NCBI GenBank assembly: GCA_963691705.1
Contig: OY829544.1
Location: 41,251,917-41,315,916, forward strand
Origin: Viola odorata
Lineage: Eukaryota > Streptophyta > Magnoliopsida > Malpighiales > Violaceae
Direction of reading: 5' to 3'
Length of the DNA stretch: 64,000 bases
Shown: in pieces, positions 14,420 to 27,115 of the stretch
How the letters are laid out: the number at the start of each line of letters is the position of its first letter
Position numbering within the stretch: position 1 is the stretch's first letter
Translations under genes and position numbers: made by a program
The notes under the pieces: model-generated
What the model saw: the letters and a program-made list of their open reading frames with translations, nothing else
Database searches by the model: none
What the model was told of the DNA's origin: nothing

Positions 14420-15665
14420 TCTTTGCTATACACTTAAGCGGAATTCTATTCCTAAAGGAATTCTGAATCCATCAACCTTTAGGAGTTCCACGCGAATCAA
14501 GATTGCAATACTTGAGTTATGTAATCCTAATAGCTTTAGGAATACCGATATGGATCAGTTTTCTTCGGCCCATACTCACCCTTTTAATTTGGGCTTTTGG
14601 ACTTTCTTGCTCGATATGGAGAACCAGAAGAAAATAATGATGTAGATGGGGCTACCTTTATAGCTGTTTAGTTAATTTCTTTTTCCAATAATAATAATAA
14701 AAAAATATTTATAATTTTGTTCTGGAATTTAGGAGAGAAAGGAAGTGACCAAATTAAAAGAATTTCATCAAAAAATAAAGTGAAAATGAGGAAGAATCAA
14801 ATTGTTTTTATTTAGGAATGAAAACTTGTGTGACTATACAAGTATTAATAATTTTACTTAATTACACTAATGCCATTTTATATTAACTTAATCGTTATTT
14901 TTTTAAATATACAACGAGTAAACTCTAATATATAAGTAAAAGACTCAAGTATTAGTAGTTAGAGTAGTGTTAAGGATAATCACTCTACTTTTTATGCGAT
15001 CGATGGACAATTGTTTAGAGTAACTGTTCTTAGCACTACTCCTTCTTGATTTTTTTTAGTTTTTTTTTTAGTTCCGATGAAGTTAATTAGTCTCTTTTTC
15101 CTCATTTTATACTTTTCAATAAATATCACGAACTATGCATTTTTTTTATTTACATTTTTAACAATTGAAATAATTATTAATGGTTATTTTAATGTTCCTT
15201 TAAAAGAAAATTAAAATAACCATTTTTATCTTTTCCACTATTTTTAGCTAAAAATAATAATCCAAATCTTATTAAGGTTCATTTCTTGTGGCTAATTTTA
15301 ATACTATCCAGTTTAACGGGGAAAATAAAAACTAAAATAATGCTCCCTCATCGAGGGAGTAGAATTTCAGTACTTTTAATAAAATTGCAATTAACGCCAC
15401 ACTTTACACTTCCTCAATCCATTCAACAATTAACGACAATAGTTAATTGTATGTTATTTTTCCTAAGCAAATCAGTTCAGCAATAAATCCTTCACCCAAT
15501 CCTGCCCTAGTCTTTTCCTTGTTCCTAAAGTCCGAATTGGACTCTCTTTTTTAATGTGAGGGAAAATTTATTTTTGGAGGGAAGAAATGAATGGTCGTGT
15601 GCTCCTTTATAGTCCTATTTTCATTCCACTAATTCAATCTTTCATTAACAAAAATTACTCCAAAT
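14420..15665. other. Intergenic, no gene seen
   Basis: AT-rich sequence with many stops on both strands. The only structure I noticed is a short palindrome at about 15342-15360 (CTCCCTC...GAGGGAG), which looks like a MITE or mariner terminal fragment. Confidence 0.6.
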
Positions 15666-16098
15666 GGTGAGCAATCAAATACTTTGAAGAGTTCCAATAC
15701 GAAAGCGTTACTGCATTTGATGATTCATCAAAGACCCAATAGGAAACAAAGAAGTGAGAAGAATTTGGTGATTCAAAATCCCTTGTTCATGGGTGAAGAT
15801 GGAAATAACTTAATCGTTAGGGATACTTATGAAAAGACAACGAAGTGGAAAAATGAGAAGAAATCTCGTCCAACAAGTAACCAATTAGTGATGATAAGGT
15901 TGGAGATGCAATTGTCAAAGATAATGGAAATAAAAATTGGAGTTTGATTTAAATAAGTTGCCTCGAGATGAGCCTAAACCAGTCAGGGACTTCAACTTGA
16001 ACAAGAAGTTGGCTGCTGCTTTGTGCCATACTGATGGTCCTGAACTGCGAGAGGTTACTATTTTATGGATTAGAAATATGTTCCCTGACTACTATTGA
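15666..16098 (+). pseudogene. Unrecognised ORF relic with an FDLN-type motif
   Basis: Two overlapping plus-strand reading frames run through this stretch. The first (15684-15947) is rich in Lys, Asn and Glu. The second, running to the TGA at about 16096, contains FDLNKLPRDEP, then RDFNLNKKLAAAL, and ends NMFPDYY. FDLN-like motifs resemble EAR repressor motifs, but the stretch is too short to assign. No intron signal clearly joins the two. It may be a host gene fragment captured by a transposon. Function unknown. Confidence 0.3.
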
Positions 16099-16099
16099 G

Positions 16100-17189
16100 G
16101 TATGATAATTTCAAATAGGCAATCTCTCTTTATGCAATTTTAGATTTGAAAAAGCAAATAGACTTGAAGTTTTTTTATACTTTGTTTTAGTTTTAGTTTT
16201 TGTGTATTCATCTCAATACATGTCAATTTTGCGTTTTAGTTTTCTCATTACAGCTCAATATTGTAGTGTCAATTGGAGTACTCGAAAAGTGAAAAATATT
16301 TTACGTATTTTAATTGAAAATGCAACAATATTTTAACCAAAATATTTAATTCCTGACTGAAGTCATGAATCAACCAGTTTTTCTATTTTGTGTTTCTCAA
16401 AACAAGCTCAATTTATCTTTCCTTTTTTTCTAAGATTCTTGATTGTAGTCTAATTGACCAATTTTTGAAAATTATGATCAATCCGTCTTTTCTTTTTCCT
16501 GTGCATTTTGTGTTACACTTTGTTTTCCATTCCAAACCACAGTAACAGTGCAAACAGACCAAAAGTAAGAACAAAGGCAAATTGACTTATTGGATCATTA
16601 AGAAAAAACACTACAACAATTGCATTAACTGAAAACATACATCCGATTTCAACTGAGAAGGTGCAAATGAAAAAAAAAATGAAACCCCAGCTTACACCTT
16701 CTCGTCAGAACAAGAAACATAGACCATAACCAGACTCAAAACAAGAAAAACATACCCTAAAATAGACTCGAGACGATAAACAGAGGCACATGCAATAAAA
16801 AAACCCAATTACTAAAAAGAAAATTCTTGATAGTACAATCTAAGGGTTCCTAGGAATTGCTACGACTCGATTTGCATAGTTATCAATGACATGACAAAAT
16901 TCCTCGCAACAGCAAGACCTAGATTAAGGAGTTGGTGCTTGTGCTAGCAGATTGCAAAACACCCAAGGCATCTCCAATAATGTCCACACCATGAACAACA
17001 TGATCATTGTCATAATGAAAATAGACATCGGTTTTCCTCTGTTGGAACACAAGACTTTCAATACGAGTAAAATGCATATCAATTTTTATCTAAAATAAAA
17101 ATTAAGAAAAGAGTCACTATATGACAGAATTACCCTAAACAAATAAAGCAAATCAATTTTGGACAAACTAAAAATCAGAATTACGACTT
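16100..17189. other. Non-coding flank of the mariner-like relic
   Basis: No reading frame of interest. It probably includes the 3' untranslated part of the mariner-like element, which lies on the minus strand immediately to the right. I could not find a convincing left terminal repeat. Confidence 0.4.
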
Positions 17190-17567
17190 ACCTTATGATT
17201 GAAGTTCTTCCAAATATTGATAAGCCTTTGTGATTTAAGTTAGGTCAAAATGTATAAGTAGTTGAAGTCTCCCTTGACGAAGTAGTTTAGCTTTTTTATA
17301 TGAGAACTGTTGTACCTAATTTCTTGATAACTTCAGCCATACATGTTTGGTATGTAAGGGAAATTCTATTTGAGGAATCCACTGAAAATTCATCATATGT
17401 TTTGAGAACTGCAACCACAAGATCATCCATTGTAGTCGCACATTCCTTACTTTGTAAAGATTGAATGATATGAAAGAAAAGCTCTAATCAAGGACATTTA
17501 AATCTGAGAAATTAGGGGGCTAGTTAGTCAAATTAATATTCAGACCAAGGTCAGTAGCAGTAGCAGC

Positions 17568-18545
17568 CATAGTTATCAGAACCGGACCGGATCGGCCAAT
17601 CCTGCCTGTTCAACCGGACTTTTTTACATTTCCGGTCCAATACACCCTGCCGGTTTGATGACTGAGGAAAACGACGCCGTTTCCAATCCAAACCTAGAAA
17701 ACGACGCCGTTTCCAATCCAATCAAACCGGCCACCATCTCCCACGGCCAAACCATCGTCAAATCTTCGCCACCACCACAACCGACCGCCGATCTCCTCAA
17801 GTCACTACCGATCTCCTCTCCGATCTACAACTACCACCAGTACTGCCCAAGAAATCATCCACCCATCAACGCTACACCAAACTCGATCCAATCAAACTAA
17901 ACCCAAAATTCAGCCAAGAAGAGAGGAAGAAAAAGAGAAGAAGAAAGAAAAAGAGGAGAGTGAGATGTGAGGCAGTGAGGGGCCTGACTTCCTGAGGGCT
18001 GCGTTTGAATTTTGAAAAGAGAAAAAGAAAGAAGGAAAAAAGAAAGGAAAGAAAAAGGGAGAGAGTGAGTTCGTGCGTGGAAGAGGAGAAAGAAAAGAAA
18101 GAAGAAAGAAAAGAAAGGAAGAAAAGAGGAGAGTTGGGCCACGAGGCCCACAACCTAACAAAGCAAAAATAATAAAAATGGGCTGCGGCCCAAGAAAAAT
18201 AAGAGAAAAATGGGTTGTGGCCCAAGTAAAATAAGAAAACTTCTTTTAATTGATTATTAGGTTCGAATATTTGGGCTAGAAATATGAACTAGAGAGATAG
18301 TTTCTTTATTTTCAACTTTTGATCTACTTGATATTTTATTTTGATATATTATAAATTGCTACAGTAAAAAAACCAGCCGGTTCAATCCGGTTTAATCTGG
18401 TTTTATCGTCTAAGATTGACCGGTATAACGTGTGAACGGTTACGGACGGACCAGCATCTACAATCCGGTCGAACCCAGTTCAACCCGGTTGAACCACCAA
18501 ATTTTCAAAAACGGTTCGCTGTCCGGTCCGATTCTGATAACTATG
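17568..18545. mobile_element. hAT-like non-autonomous element inside the mariner relic
   Basis: This 978-bp element is flanked by a perfect 8-bp duplication, GTAGCAGC (17560-17567 and 18546-18553). Its termini are inverted: CATAGTTATCAGAACCGG on the left, and the complement of CCGATTCTGATAACTATG on the right. Removing it restores the mariner frame. Near the left end the block AACGACGCCGTTTCCAATCC occurs twice (about 17668 and 17700). The middle is a long purine-rich (GA/GAAA) tract at 17925-18135. It has no transposase. Confidence 0.85.
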
Positions 18546-18628
18546 GTAGCAGCAAAACAAGGATCATCCTCACTTATGTATGTCTTGACATTGTCCTGCT
18601 ATATTACTACGGTAAAATTAAGACTCCA

Positions 18629-20074
18629 TGATGGGTGCCGAATTCGTCAAAAATAATAAGAATACAACTTATCACAACGAGATAATTAATATTGTAGTAA
18701 GCAATAAGAGGTTCGTTCCTCAAGAATTTACGGTCTAATTTCAGTTTCCAAGTATGACCAATCGTAACAAATGGTAGTAACTAATTGGGGGGGGGGTATA
18801 CGAACTAATTGATAAAATGGAATGCAATCAAAGCAATAAACAAACAAATAATGAATAGAATCAGATGATAAGAAATTCCCAGTAAAGACATATTCAAGGG
18901 TCGTGATTCACATGCATTGATCATTGATACAGAGATGTTTAAAATTGAATTTCATAGGGTAGCTATAGATATCAGGTTCACTTTAACTTCCTACTCTCCT
19001 CCTAATCAAGTTTCTTAAAGAAATCTCTCTATGAAGAACCCTAACCTTCTAGCAACCCTAAGGTTCACTTATAGGATTTAACTAGTTAGTTGATAAAAAC
19101 AGGGAGAAACTATTCCTAGACATAGGGAAGAGACTCACTCGTCCCTCTAAACCTAGTTTTTCTCTTTCTCTAGTTGAGTCCTGGCTGGCCACGAGCTAGT
19201 TGCCTATGGATTCCTTCTAACAATGTAGACCCAAAGTTATTAGGAAAAGCTGTAATTATTCAGGTTTAAAACTTAAGTTGATAACTCTTAAATCAAACAA
19301 GATAAGAAATCAGAAAGAGAGGAAATATAAAATTTAGAATTTATTAAATACATTTAGATCTCACAATACTGGAATCATGAACATTAAAGTCTTTACCAGG
19401 AATAAATTACTTAGCTAGAAACAAACATAATAAAATAAAATACGAAATTCAATTGCATAAAACTAGAAATCTCCTCGTTTCAAGGAAGAAGACGAGGATA
19501 GCAAAACAATGGAGCTGTGTCCAAGTTTGGTTGCAGAGAGAACGAAAAAGAAGAAAGAAGATAGTTCCAAATCCTACCACCTTCTAAGCTAAATAAGGAA
19601 AGATTAAATAGTCTACTACTTTCCTTTTTTCCCTAGAATTTAAGATAAATACAAAATGAATTGTTCTCATCCCTTAGGGTGTTTTACAACTTTGAAACTT
19701 CTCCTGGAAGTCTTCTTTCGAATGCAGGAATGTTGGCGCGCTTTGCCTTAGTTAGCGACCCAGTCCCACTTCGCTGGCCCATTGGTCTCGTTGATAGCTT
19801 TCTAGGTCTAGTGCAGGTGTGATCTCTCCTAGGCTTAGGGAAGATGTGTGCTCTGCTAAACCTAGGGAAGAGACCTGTTCCTCCTGATTTAGCTCTTCGA
19901 TCACCATTGTCATCTTTTTGCTCTCTTTTTTGAGCATTCCTGTTCCTTTCTTTCTTCTTTAGTTCTTTTGTCTGGTTTCTGCAAAAAGGAAGAAAACACG
20001 CCCAAATTAGCAGTATTATCATTTAAAAAGAGGTAAAATAGATGATGAAAATGTACAAAATAAGCATCCAATCA
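18629..20074 (+). mobile_element. Solo LTR, family A (about 1.45 kb), inside the mariner relic
   Basis: It begins TGATGGGTGCCGAATTCG and ends ATCCAATCA, with a perfect 5-bp duplication, CTCCA (18624-18628 and 20075-20079). There is no internal coding region, so this is a solo LTR left by recombination. A relative lies at 37608-39074 and a fragment at about 49010-49390. A G-run (about 18787-18795) sits at the matching place of the 37608 copy. Confidence 0.85.
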
Positions 20075-21525
20075 CTCCATCTAGGCAATTTATCCTTTAT
20101 CGTTGGTAATATCTTATTAATCATATAGTCTTTTATAATGTCCTTGTTAACAAAGTCCATAGCTTTAGTTTCTAATGTACCATGAACCCTATTATGGCTA
20201 CTTCTCTTCGCAAGCACATGATTGACAAAGGGAAACACACCTATTTCCCAAAAACAAATTGTGTTACCGTCCTCATCAAACCATGGTCTTGCAATAGCTG
20301 CTAGGAACATTACCTTAGGGATACAATTTTTCCCCCTACATGTTCTGACAAGTTCTTCTTCCTTCGGAAGTAAATAGTAGGTTTCGATTTTCTTTGTCAA
20401 CGAAAACTATTTTTTCATCAATATGAATAACATTATGCATTGATGTGAGCTTAGGATTGTGGGGAATGCTATTTGAATTAAGCATTTTGAGACAAAAATT
20501 CAACCTACCTTGTATGTTTTTCTGATTTATGAACGAATTGATGGCATTTGATTTGCACTTGATCAGTCCGATTTTGAATCTTCTTCAAAAAGTTATCCTA
20601 TTCACTCCTAAAGAAAAAGCAGTCGACATAATTGTAGTCCTCTTGCTAATGGATACATCTCTCATCTTTTCTAAATTTATCTCAACTCTCTTCCTTCCAC
20701 AATTCTTCACCCTTCTCAGAAAATAGTCATTGTTGGCTGATTCCCTTGCCTTTTTCCACAATTTCTGGAAAGATCGAACGGGTATATTAAATTCGTTTGT
20801 GACTAATATGGTTGTGTTCTTGAATAGTTTACCATCTCAGGTTTTTTTGCAAAAGCATGTTAAGAGCAACCCTCCTCTGTTCATTGTTCAATTATTTTCT
20901 AGTTCACACAACAGTTGGCGGTTCAAGATTATCACCTTAAAAAGAACATAATTTAAATTAAAAACATAACTAGTTAATAAGCAAATAATTCAAATTACAT
21001 ATCGCATAAAACTTATCACTTGCATGATCAATTTTTTCTGGTTGATCTTGTTCTTCAATGTTCGACCCTAATTTATAATTCAAATCAATAATTTCAGGGG
21101 GTGAATTGGAGAAGGAAGGTTGCATGTTTGAGGTAATTCCTTTAGATCAGGAAGAGTAAAAGTCAACTGCAAATCCATTTAATTTTCTCCAATTGTGTGA
21201 AATCTCTAAAAAGTTAGAGTTATTAATACTAGTGAATTTCAAAATTAACATGACGGGAATTTAAAATCTATAAAAGTTTTCCTTAAAAAAAAAAAATCTA
21301 TAAAAGTTTTAGTTTTTGGAAAGAAAATTGGTTTTAATTTTAAATAAAAATTTCAATTTGGAGTAGTTGTCAATTATGGTAAGCGTGATTCTTAATTCAC
21401 TAATTTAGTGGAGTAAAGGTGATTAGGCAGCTAATTTATTCTATGTATCATACCAAAACCGAATTAATTGAGCAAAAATTATTTTCTTAATCCTTGAGAA
21501 ATCCTCCTAAACGTTATTTTTTAAG

Positions 21526-21540
21526 AGTGGGAGGGAGTAG
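21526..21540. repeat. Candidate terminal repeat of the mariner-like element
   Basis: GTGGGAGGGAGTA on the plus strand reads TACTCCCTCCCAC on the other, the usual start of plant mariner and Stowaway termini next to a TA. It lies about 0.6 kb upstream of the transposase relic. The partner end was not found. Confidence 0.4.
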
Positions 21541-21600
21541 TAATTATCTTAGTATTTAAAATTTTAATTAAATAGTTATTTATAAAAAAAATGGAGGAAG

Positions 21601-21982
21601 CATAGTTTTAAAAACCGACCCAGAGTGACCCGTCGGACCGATTTGAACTGGGTTCAATTGGAGTTCGATCGGATTGACCTGTTGGATCATTCCGGGTCGT
21701 TCACAAATAGAACCGTTCAAGCTCAGATAATTGAACCGGTGTCTATAATGGGCGGCCTATCAAATTTTCCATATTGAAAAAAATAAAAAAATAAAAAAAA
21801 CCCAAAACGGCGTCGTTTTAGTTTGAAATTGACACAGTCGGGTCGCCGAAAACCGACCGGATTGATCAATTTTTTTCGGTTCGATTGCAGGTCCGATTAA
21901 ATAGCTGAACCGAACTGAAAATCTCTTTAGGTCATAATTTTACCGATTTGATTATCGGGTTGGTCCAATTTTTAAAACTATA
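21601..21982. mobile_element. Small hAT-like MITE (382 bp)
   Basis: The ends are CATAGTTTTAAAAACCGA and the inverted TTTTTAAAACTATA. Flanks are GGAGGAAG and GGAGAAAG, an 8-bp duplication with one mismatch. The interior is rich in CCGG, GGTT and CCGA and contains AACGGCGTCGTTTT, related to the repeated motif of the 17568-18545 element. Both belong to one loose family. Confidence 0.75.
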
Positions 21983-22194
21983 GGAGAAAGTATTACTATA
22001 AAAAAAAATTAGGACATCCTACAAAATGAACAAAAGATGATTAATTTTCCCAATAAAAAAAACCACGCAACGACAAAAGTAAACGAATTCCAATTTCTTG
22101 GCTTGCGTAGTGCCGAGTTGGATTTCCTCAAGTTTTTTTTCTTCCCATTTCACTTAAATCAGATGTTAGAGGTCATATTTTTTTAAATCTTATA

Positions 22195-22321
22195 CTCTCT
22201 GTAGTGCAAATTAAATATCTTTCTCGCATTCCAATATTCAGTAGGTTTAACACTAAAAATACAAGTAAAAGTAACAGTAAAAGCAAATTCTAAAACGACG
22301 TTTAATTCACACGGGAGGGAG
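22195..22321. mobile_element. Stowaway-type MITE (127 bp), copy 1
   Basis: Flanked by TA on both sides. The ends read CTCTCTGTAGTG and the inverted CTCCCTCCCGTG. On the reverse strand it shares TACTTGTATTTTTAGTGTTAAA and CTACTGAATATTGG-type blocks with the 127-bp copy at 57795-57921. Confidence 0.85.
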
Positions 22322-25300
22322 TAGTTATCAAATCATTATTCATATATTTTTTTTCAAGTCTCAAATAATAGTTTTAGAATTTAGAAAAAAAATAAGATGT
22401 CACTCATCTAATATAACACTCGAGAAAATAGAAAGAAATTGAACTTGAAGAGAGCTATATCAGTGGTAGTTGCGTGTCTATAATACATAACTGCAAAAAT
22501 CAATTTCTACTGACGTAAAATTGATGTGAGTGGTTTGATATTACTCTTTTTCAATCAATAAAAAAATGTATATTTTTTTGAGAAATTAAAATATTATATA
22601 TTTAATCATTATTAAAAATATTTTATTTCTTAATAAACCAACGAACTATTAATTTTAGCTTAGTAAATTCAAAAATACCAATGATCTAACATATAAATAA
22701 AAAAAGAGTCTAAATCCACTTCACTTGTCCGAATTACTAACAACAAAGTACAGGCACCCCTTTTCCTCCCATTTCTCAGCTAAATAAATCTTTGAAAATG
22801 ACAGGTTCTATGAAGTTTCCAGGAAAGTGCTTCAGACTGGACAAATCACCACATTTTTCCATTGAAGAAAACGCCCCCCACTTTTATATTTAATATAAAT
22901 AATAAATATTAATTGATTTCCTATTCTTGCCAACATGAACAAGTAATTGGGGGAAAAAACATTCAATAAATACCAACCTCGGTCAAAATATTAATTTCAA
23001 TAAATACTTAGTTGGAATTTAATCGGTAAAAATAGTACAAATCGAGAAGGTATGATATATATTTTTATCTTATTTTTATTATTAAAATGAGATATACAGT
23101 ATATATATCGATCGATATGATATGATTAATAACATGGGAAAAAACCATTATGAATCAATGCCAAATGTCATTTTCATGTACAATAAACAATTGCAAGTGA
23201 ATCTTGTTTTTGTGTTTTGTTGTAACAGTCCTAAGTCTGTGTCGTTTCCCACCAATCTGACCAAACACCAACCCATGTTCCTCCTCTTACTTCACGTCAA
23301 AACCGCCCATTTTCCCTGACTAATTTATAACAAATTATTTTTATTTTATGTTAGGTCTACGCAGCAATATATATCCTTAAATTTACAGCTACTAACTTTT
23401 TTATACTAATTAAATAAATAATAAATGAAAGTGTCAAATTATTCGTATTGACAATTTTCTGACGGATTATTATTACAAATTAAATGACCCATAATTAATT
23501 TTTCAAAACTTTTTTCTTTTGAACACATAATTTCTTCTTTGTTTGGTCCACTGGAGAGGAAAATAAAACAGCAATGTTGATGTGACTTGGTGAATCATGC
23601 ATGTATGCCATTGTACATGTACCATCAATGTATGTGCTCCAAGAAAATGTCAGGCGTCTAGCCGTTGAATGATTACCGTTTGAATAAGTCGATTGGCGTG
23701 TGGCGTCCGTATGATGTTTTGTTAGTTGGATCTCTCCGGTCATCTTCTTTACTATTTCGATAGGAGATCAATACTTATTCGAGAATAAATGGATTGTATT
23801 TGATTTTTCTTTTGTCGATAAGTTGAATATATATAATAAATTAGCACAATAAGTGATGGACCGAAAAAAATTATCTCCGATCTGAACTAGTCAGGAGTCC
23901 AAGCTACTCCCCTGGTTAACTAAACCCGGAGTGGAGTACGAGAATGAGGAAAATATAATTTTAAGCCAAGTGAATAAAAATGAAATATATTGATAGCGTA
24001 CACGAATAGCTTAGAAAGTCTTGGGATTGAAAACCATCAAATTCCTTTCCAAATAGTTGTTTGGTTTGCATTATGAATCTCCCCTATACTGGTCAGCAAG
24101 CAAAGAGAGCATGAAAACAATTTGGCGTAACCATTTGGACACCAGCCCATTGCCAAAGTTTATTCCAAACCGTACCCACTTCCATGTAAAATAAGAACAT
24201 ACGGCCAACTTCCTCATACATGGACAAAATAAACTTATGATGTGAATTAAGGGTGGACAATAAATTTTTAATTGTCAATCAAGTTTAATGATGTTTGGCT
24301 TGTAATAACCTCGTATCTAACAAACATATGAAATACTCACCTAATTATAGATTGGTTTAAATTTCCGATTAAAGCTTTTAATTACATAACTGTTTTTAAA
24401 GTACATTACTTTAAAAAAGGATTATAATAATTAATTTTTTAAAGTAATATTATAATTTTGTTATATACGAAGATGGAAGCATTACTTCTTACTTAGAATT
24501 CGAGAGAGTTAAACACCAGTCGCACTCGTACCAAGCAACCTCAATTAAAGTGTTCAAGCAATGACAATGTCTCCCACTGAAGAGAGTGTGAGTTTACACC
24601 TTACACCTACAACGTCCATAAAAAATATAATTAGAAACCAAAAAATATCTGAATTGCTAATGCATAATAGATTTGCGTTTTTTGTCTGGGTATACAAATA
24701 TTCTTTTGTCAGATACTGATCAGAATGCAAGTTTAATGGACATTCATTCCCCCATCTGCATAATTCTGAGTTCCGAGCTGGTGTAACAATTAACATAATA
24801 ATATATTAATAACATTGTGATCATGAAAATATTCCGCAACTTAATTATAGTATAATTGTAGCAACGTATAGAGACTGGAATCTTATGTTTATTTATATAA
24901 AATAATTAGCTGCATTATTCAAAACTTGTCAGATAAATGAAATTGTGTATGATAAGCTAGATTCACATTAATCACTAAAATAATATTACCCATTTCATAA
25001 TTCATTTGCTAGTCAAACTGTCAAAGGTTCTCGATGGCAGAAGTCCAAGAAAAACGCCATTGTAATATTTTTAATATGTATTTAAGTAAAAAACACAATC
25101 AAAGCAAATGCAACGAATTTTTAAATTATAAATGAGGGAGAAGTATAACAAAAGATCAAAAAATATTAAAATTTTAAGAACCAATATAAAAAAAATTCAA
25201 AATTTGGGGGGAGTCATCGTCTCCGAAAAGTTAGAGGAAGCTTTGATAATTTTTTGAGTGATTTTAGCATTTATTTTGATTTTTTAAATCATTAGAAATG

Positions 25301-26106
25301 TTAAAATTATAAGTTTTTAGAGAGTTATAGGGGGTTTACATTGCAAGTTTTTAGACTATAGGGGATTAAGTGGAACATTCTATAAATTATAGGATTTTTC
25401 ATGCAATTTACCCAAAAAGATTGTTAGTATTATAAGTTTTTCTACGGTACTCAGACTTATTTTTTGACACCAATATCCAACTAACATATACCGTTAGATT
25501 TAATGACAATTAATCTTAACCATGTGATTTGTAAAAATGTCTTAAAAAATGTAACAAGTTAAACATGACACATTTTTAATAAAGAATAAAAAAACTTTAC
25601 GAGATTAATGTTGTGCGCCATTTTATAAAAACTTAAGATTTAAATATATACATTCTTTTATATGTGTTTATATTAGCTAGGCACCGGTGCCCAAACATAC
25701 TACTATACATAGTTAAACATCTAAACAAGTTATTATGGTGTAACATTGTTGCAAAATGACATGTAGATTATTGATTGTTTGGTTAGTGACAAAAGTATCA
25801 ATAATAATTTGAATTCAGACTTAAATTTCACTTCAGCCTAAAAAAAATATTGTTAAATTAACATTTAAAAAAAATATTATCACCAAAGTTTCATTTAGGA
25901 ATGATAGTGAATTAATAATAAGTCTGTATTAATATTTATTTTGTTTTATAATTTAAACAAAACTTTGACTAAAAGAATTAAAAGAATTGAAAAAAAAAGT
26001 ATAGTAAAGTAGCCAAACAACATAGTTTGTAAGTGACAAATCTCAACCCTAATAGTTTGTAGTTTCCTAATTTTCTCATTCAATCCACTTTCAAACAAAT
26101 CCATGG
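22322..26106. other. AT-rich intergenic region, no gene seen
   Basis: Short ORFs such as 23122-23319 and 23495-23743 have no recognisable domain and look random. About 25200-25400 resembles the 'GTTATAGGGGG' repeat class of degraded transposons, but I could not define ends. Confidence 0.5.
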
Positions 26107-27060
26107 TCATATGGCTTCTTCTTGAATGTGGGTCTTGATGAGTAAATCATCAAACTCATGGTAGTACTCCTTCACGGATTTGGTCCCTCGCTGAAGGGAG
26201 GACAACTCATCTTCTAGCAATTGCCAATAGTGTGAAGACAAAAAATATCCTCTCATTAAATGCCGCATGTCGTCCCATGTTCCAATTGGACATATTCGAC
26301 TTGTTTCTCCTTTACGACTCATTCAGTACCACTAAGCATAGGCATTATCATCAAAGGTTTTGATAGCAAGTCTAATTTTCTATTTTTTCGAAAGTTAATG
26401 ACAATCAAATATTTTGACAAGGCGATATTCCCATTCGATAAATTCAGTCGGGGAGGAGGTGCCTCTGAAAATAGGCAGTTGAAACTGTCAGTGGTGAGAA
26501 GTGGTAGGGTCTTGACAGGTGCAACTGCTAGTAGAAGGCCCTCTTGCGCGGGTGGTTGTCGGTTCCCGGTATGTTCTTTGGAGGTGCCGGATGGATACCG
26601 GTCCAACTGTCGGGTACCGATAGCTTCCCTAAGATGGTTGTGTCAGACTGGTGCACTAGAGAAGTGTTGTTTAGGAACGGGGCCATGGCCAGGGATGTGG
26701 TGGGGAAAGGTACCTAGGTCATAGCTGGAAATATGAGGACTTGAAGGATCCTCGCATTCTTCTTCCTCACTACAACTTGCTTCTCTATCATGTCGGGACT
26801 CATCCGCACTATCATTGCTATACCGATAACTATCATATGAGTCGTAGTCAACTTCATCATTCGGCTCATACGGCTCATGACTTTCATTACCTTCCGAATA
26901 GCAACTGGTGTCACCGGATGACTCATAACCATAACTATCATCACCTTCCGGATAACAGCTAGCGTTTCCGGATGAGTTATCACCCTCACACTAATAGTCA
27001 TCGTCATCACAATGCACTCCTTAGTCACAAGATTCAAAATCACTATCTTGCGACATTGTA
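26107..27060 (-). pseudogene. Ty3/gypsy gag relic
   Basis: The clearest part (26107-26322) carries a retrotransposon gag core: TWDDMRHLMRGYF, then LQRGTKSVKEYYHEFDDL. Upstream on the same strand (up to about 27060) lies a Ser/Asp/Tyr-rich acidic stretch rather like a gag N-terminus, read in more than one frame. Stops and frame changes show it is decayed. It lies downstream of an LTR and primer-binding site on the same strand (28035-29202). No pol region follows, so the element is truncated about here. Confidence 0.65.
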
Positions 27061-27076
27061 CATGCAAAAACAAACA

Positions 27077-27080
<4 letters not shown>

Positions 27081-27112
<32 letters not shown>
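27081..27112. repeat. (AT)n microsatellite
   Basis: A run of 16 AT dinucleotides within the leader or gag region of the gypsy relic. Confidence 0.95.

Positions 27113-27115
<3 letters not shown>

Larger units (their letters stand above)
17190..20950 (-). pseudogene. Mariner-like (MLE, Vulmar/Stowaway-parent type) transposase relic, split by two insertions
   Basis: Read from high to low coordinates this is a plant mariner-like transposase. An N-terminal helix-turn-helix region with KNCGRKRVEI lies near 20690. The first catalytic block, HIDEK, is near 20410, followed by YYLLP and KVMFLAAIARPWFD (20270-20390). After KLPRW the frame is interrupted by a solo LTR (18629-20074), then resumes with QDN (second catalytic Asp) near 18590. 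It is interrupted again by a hAT-like element (17568-18545) and resumes with PPNFSDLNVLD near 17500. Stops replace Gln codons (TAG just before QDN and before PPN). It is non-functional. A GAGGGAGTA end at about 21530-21540 may be its 5' terminal repeat. Confidence 0.82.

Noticed and set aside
17872..18225. Phe/Ser/Leu-rich minus-strand ORFs that look like membrane proteins
   Set aside because: They are translations of the GA-rich tract inside the hAT-like element, and open in several frames for compositional reasons.
18629..20074. Short ORFs at 19684-20022 as genes
   Set aside because: They fall inside a solo LTR bounded by a perfect TSD and have no domain.
26714..27073. Met/Val/Ile-rich ORF as a membrane protein
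   Set aside because: Another frame of the same strand gives an acidic Ser/Asp/Tyr-rich sequence more typical of the gag N-terminal part; this frame is a shadow.
27081..27112. (AT)n tract as a promoter or origin
   Set aside because: It is a simple microsatellite with no flanking signals.
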